NCBI GenBank assembly: GCA_019084405.1
Contig: JAHRFX010000065.1
Span: 1 to 35,203, forward strand
From: Methanobacterium sp.
Lineage (GTDB): Archaea > Methanobacteriota > Methanobacteria > Methanobacteriales > Methanobacteriaceae
Direction of reading: 5' to 3'
Length of the DNA: 35,203 nt
Shown here: positions 33,855 through 35,203 of the stretch, in pieces
Layout of the letters: the number at the start of each line of letters is the position of its first letter
How positions within the stretch are numbered: position 1 is the stretch's first letter
Notes under the pieces: model-generated
Told to the model about the DNA's origin: nothing
Databases searched by the model: none
Seen by the model: only the letters and a program-made list of their open reading frames with translations
Made by a program: the position numbers and the translations under genes

Positions 33855-34233
33855 AGGATCCTATGCTTTATCTAAAAGATATTTTAGAAGCTATGGATTC
33901 TATCGAACTATTTATTGGTGAAATGGACTTCGATGATTTCAAAGAAGACGATAAAACTTCAAGTGCAGTTATCAGAAAACCGTCGAAAACAAGTTTAAGC
34001 AGGGCCGAAAATTTACAATTTTCGAGCATTTTGAGATTATCGGAGAAGCCACTAAAAACCTACCAGAAGACATTAAAAAAGATTATCCTGACATTCCCTA
34101 GAGAGCAATGGCCGGAATGCGTGATAAACTTATTCATTTTTACTTTGGAATCAAATATGAGCTAGTTTGGCGAACTATTAAAGATGTAATTCCCCAATTA
34201 AGACCATCTTTGATTGAGATTTACAAAAATTAA
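33851..34233 (+). pseudogene. Second HepT-like HEPN gene, broken by a 50-bp insertion and a nonsense codon
   Basis: It starts MKDPMLYLKDILEAMDSIEL and reaches TSSAVIRK. Fifty extra bases (33980-34029) then break the frame. After them the protein goes on FEIIGEATKNLPEDIKKDYP to P-stop-RAMAGMRDKLIHFYFGIKYE and ends IEIYKN at 34233. The stop (TAG) stands where the family has tryptophan (TGG). The R-x4-H-x-Y motif itself (RDKLIHFY) is kept. It is a dead duplicate beside the intact pair. Confidence 0.8.
33980..34029 (+). repeat. 50-base insertion carrying a perfect 8-bp hairpin
   Basis: Removing 33980-34029 restores the HEPN reading frame. Inside lies the hairpin cgaaaatt/aattttcg (34006-34024, three-base loop), and cgaaaa also occurs at its left end (33983-33988). 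It looks like a tiny mobile or palindromic element; a single copy is seen in this window. Confidence 0.5.
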
Positions 34234-34558
34234 ATTATAATTCTAATTTTCCTTTAATCAACTAAATCAGATTTCTTTAATGTTTTTCAACATGGAATGA
34301 GGATTAAACCATATTTTTAATGAAAGTCAACTTAATCAGAGTTTAGAATGATGTTACTATTTTTTCATTTTTTTTATGTATAATTATGATTTTTTTCATT
34401 TTGTTTAATATAGATTTATATAGAAAAAGGGACATTTTAATCTATAATGATGATCTTATAAGGGACGTTTTTGGAGACCGCCACAACGAGGTCTCTAAAG
34501 GGGCATTTTCAGGGGTTTTCTAGTTGAGTTAAAAAAGAAAATAGGAGGTATAAATTAG
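34234..34558 (+). promoter_or_regulatory. Leader of the small membrane protein gene with repeats and a hairpin
   Basis: No gene in this stretch. TATA-like sequence at about 34406-34424, then three copies of an agggRcRtttt motif (34428-34438, 34461-34471, 34499-34509), with a hairpin gagacc/ggtctc (34474-34495) between the last two, and a GGAGGT ribosome site at about 34543. It may be a regulatory leader. Confidence 0.4.
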
Positions 34559-34903
34559 ATGGTTAAAATTAATAATAAAATAAGATTTGTAGTTGGAATT
34601 GTTCTTGTAATTATGAGTATATACTTATTCCTATTACCTGGAACTTTTTTTATTAAATCTTTTATGTTTCTATTCTCAACGTATTTTCTTGTAGATAGTG
34701 TTTTAGAAAATAAATCTGCATTAATGTCCGTTTTTTGGGGTATATTAATACTATTAATGAGCATTATTTCATTAAGAATAGATAACTTACCCTTAATGTC
34801 GTTGGAGGTTATATTTGGGATTTTGTTAGGTTTATCATTTATAGTAACAGGGATAGGAGTAATTTCAGGCCATTTAAGTGAAAAGTGGGTAAAAATAAAT
34901 TAA
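34559..34903 (+). CDS. Small four-helix membrane protein
   Basis: The 114-residue protein has four hydrophobic helices (about 9-27, 31-47, 54-71 and 80-103) with short loops and lysines at both ends. The layout is like small DUF308/HdeD-type proteins but the match is weak. An AGGAGGT site about nine bases upstream and a long leader support translation. The function is unknown. It is followed by AT-rich sequence and an inverted repeat. Confidence 0.7.
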   Translation: MVKINNKIRFVVGIVLVIMSIYLFLLPGTFFIKSFMFLFSTYFLVDSVLENKSALMSVFWGILILLMSIISLRIDNLPLMSLEVIFGILLGLSFIVTGIGVISGHLSEKWVKIN

Positions 34904-35203
34904 ATAACTAAAAACTCACAATAACTTAGATAATAAAATAATGGTTTATGCATGTTGAAATATAGATCTGAAACTCTTAAATTTAAGGATTTAAACTGAA
35001 GCAATTTCATGGGGTTTTTTAGATAAAAAGAGTTAGATACATCTATTTTGATAAAGGGTCCACTAAAAAACTTTTTTTTAATATTTTTTTTAGTGGTTAA
35101 TAAATTAAAGAGATCCAACAAATAATAACAGTAAAAATATAATAAAAAAATCTCTACTTTTCATTTTTTTTGGCTCTCTTTAATTTATTAACCACTAAAA
35201 AAA
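34904..35203. other. Gene-free right end with inverted repeats
   Basis: No coding pattern. The right half is made up of two inverted repeats that share the motif ccactaaaaaa (see next entry). The left half is plain AT-rich sequence. Confidence 0.5.
35060..35203. repeat. Overlapping inverted repeats reaching the last base of the window
   Basis: The arm 35085-35116 matches the reverse complement of 35172-35203 at 30 of 32 bases, and the match goes on inward with more mismatches. A second, smaller inverted repeat pairs 35060-35070 (ccactaaaaaa) with 35086-35096. So ccactaaaaaa is seen three times in alternating orientation. It may be the tip of an insertion sequence or MITE, a bidirectional terminator, or a contig-end fold-back artefact. 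Confidence 0.6.

Noticed and set aside
34100..34102. In-frame TAG in the second HEPN gene read as pyrrolysine
   Set aside because: Pyrrolysine is not known in Methanobacteriales, the site is a conserved tryptophan (TGG) in the family, and the same gene has a frame-breaking insertion.

Overview
The window looks like a piece of a methanogenic archaeon of the order Methanobacteriales, most likely Methanobacterium or a close relative. The evidence is an AT-rich genome with GGAGGT/GGTGA-type ribosome sites, an archaeal-type PEP carboxylase, a split archaeal glutamate synthase with an F420-hydrogenase-beta-like subunit, MEDS and HisKA_2 sensor kinases, and short secreted surface proteins. No rRNA, tRNA, CRISPR array or intact transposase was seen.

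Layout. 1-2.2 kb: a serine beta-lactamase-fold hydrolase whose first 22 codons are repeated in inverse orientation at the left edge, then a surface protein with a signal peptide and C-terminal anchor. 2.2-3.0 kb: a non-coding stretch with a likely TnpB 3'-end fossil and a possible structured leader. 3.0-6.3 kb: a glutamate synthase operon (GXGXG subunit, permuted FrhB-like Fe-S subunit, FMN synthase subunit) without its usual amidotransferase gene. 6.3-8.1 kb: a truncated adhesin-like gene, a small OB-fold-like protein and decayed coding remnants. 8.1-17.2 kb: three large nucleic-acid genes on one strand, namely a MrfA-like DExH helicase with DUF1998 and an added TPR tail, a MrfB-like DnaQ-fold exonuclease with an HhH motif, and a 1.66 kDa-residue-class DUF4011 SF1 helicase-nuclease. 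Together they look like a DNA repair or defence block. 17.3-27.6 kb: a membrane PAS histidine kinase, a YjdF-like membrane protein, a lone ATP-cone protein, PEP carboxylase (ppcA), a dicluster ferredoxin-like protein, and an ARPP-1 protein directly upstream of a 1012-residue MEDS-PAS-GAF histidine kinase.

27.6-35.2 kb is a very AT-rich accessory region full of small modules and ruins. It holds a ribbon-helix-helix regulator with a palindromic operator and a tightly overlapping 59-residue ORF. It also holds three separate MNT-HEPN toxin-antitoxin modules (one intact, two broken), a bacterial-type glutamate dehydrogenase, a broken xenobiotic acetyltransferase gene, a small membrane protein, and an inverted repeat that reaches the last base.

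Functional links: PEP carboxylase makes oxaloacetate, which feeds 2-oxoglutarate and glutamate synthesis. Glutamate synthase and glutamate dehydrogenase then offer two routes to glutamate. Both ends of the window stop inside or at an inverted-repeat arm, so the window may be a whole contig broken at repeats. That also means the repeats themselves could be assembly artefacts.
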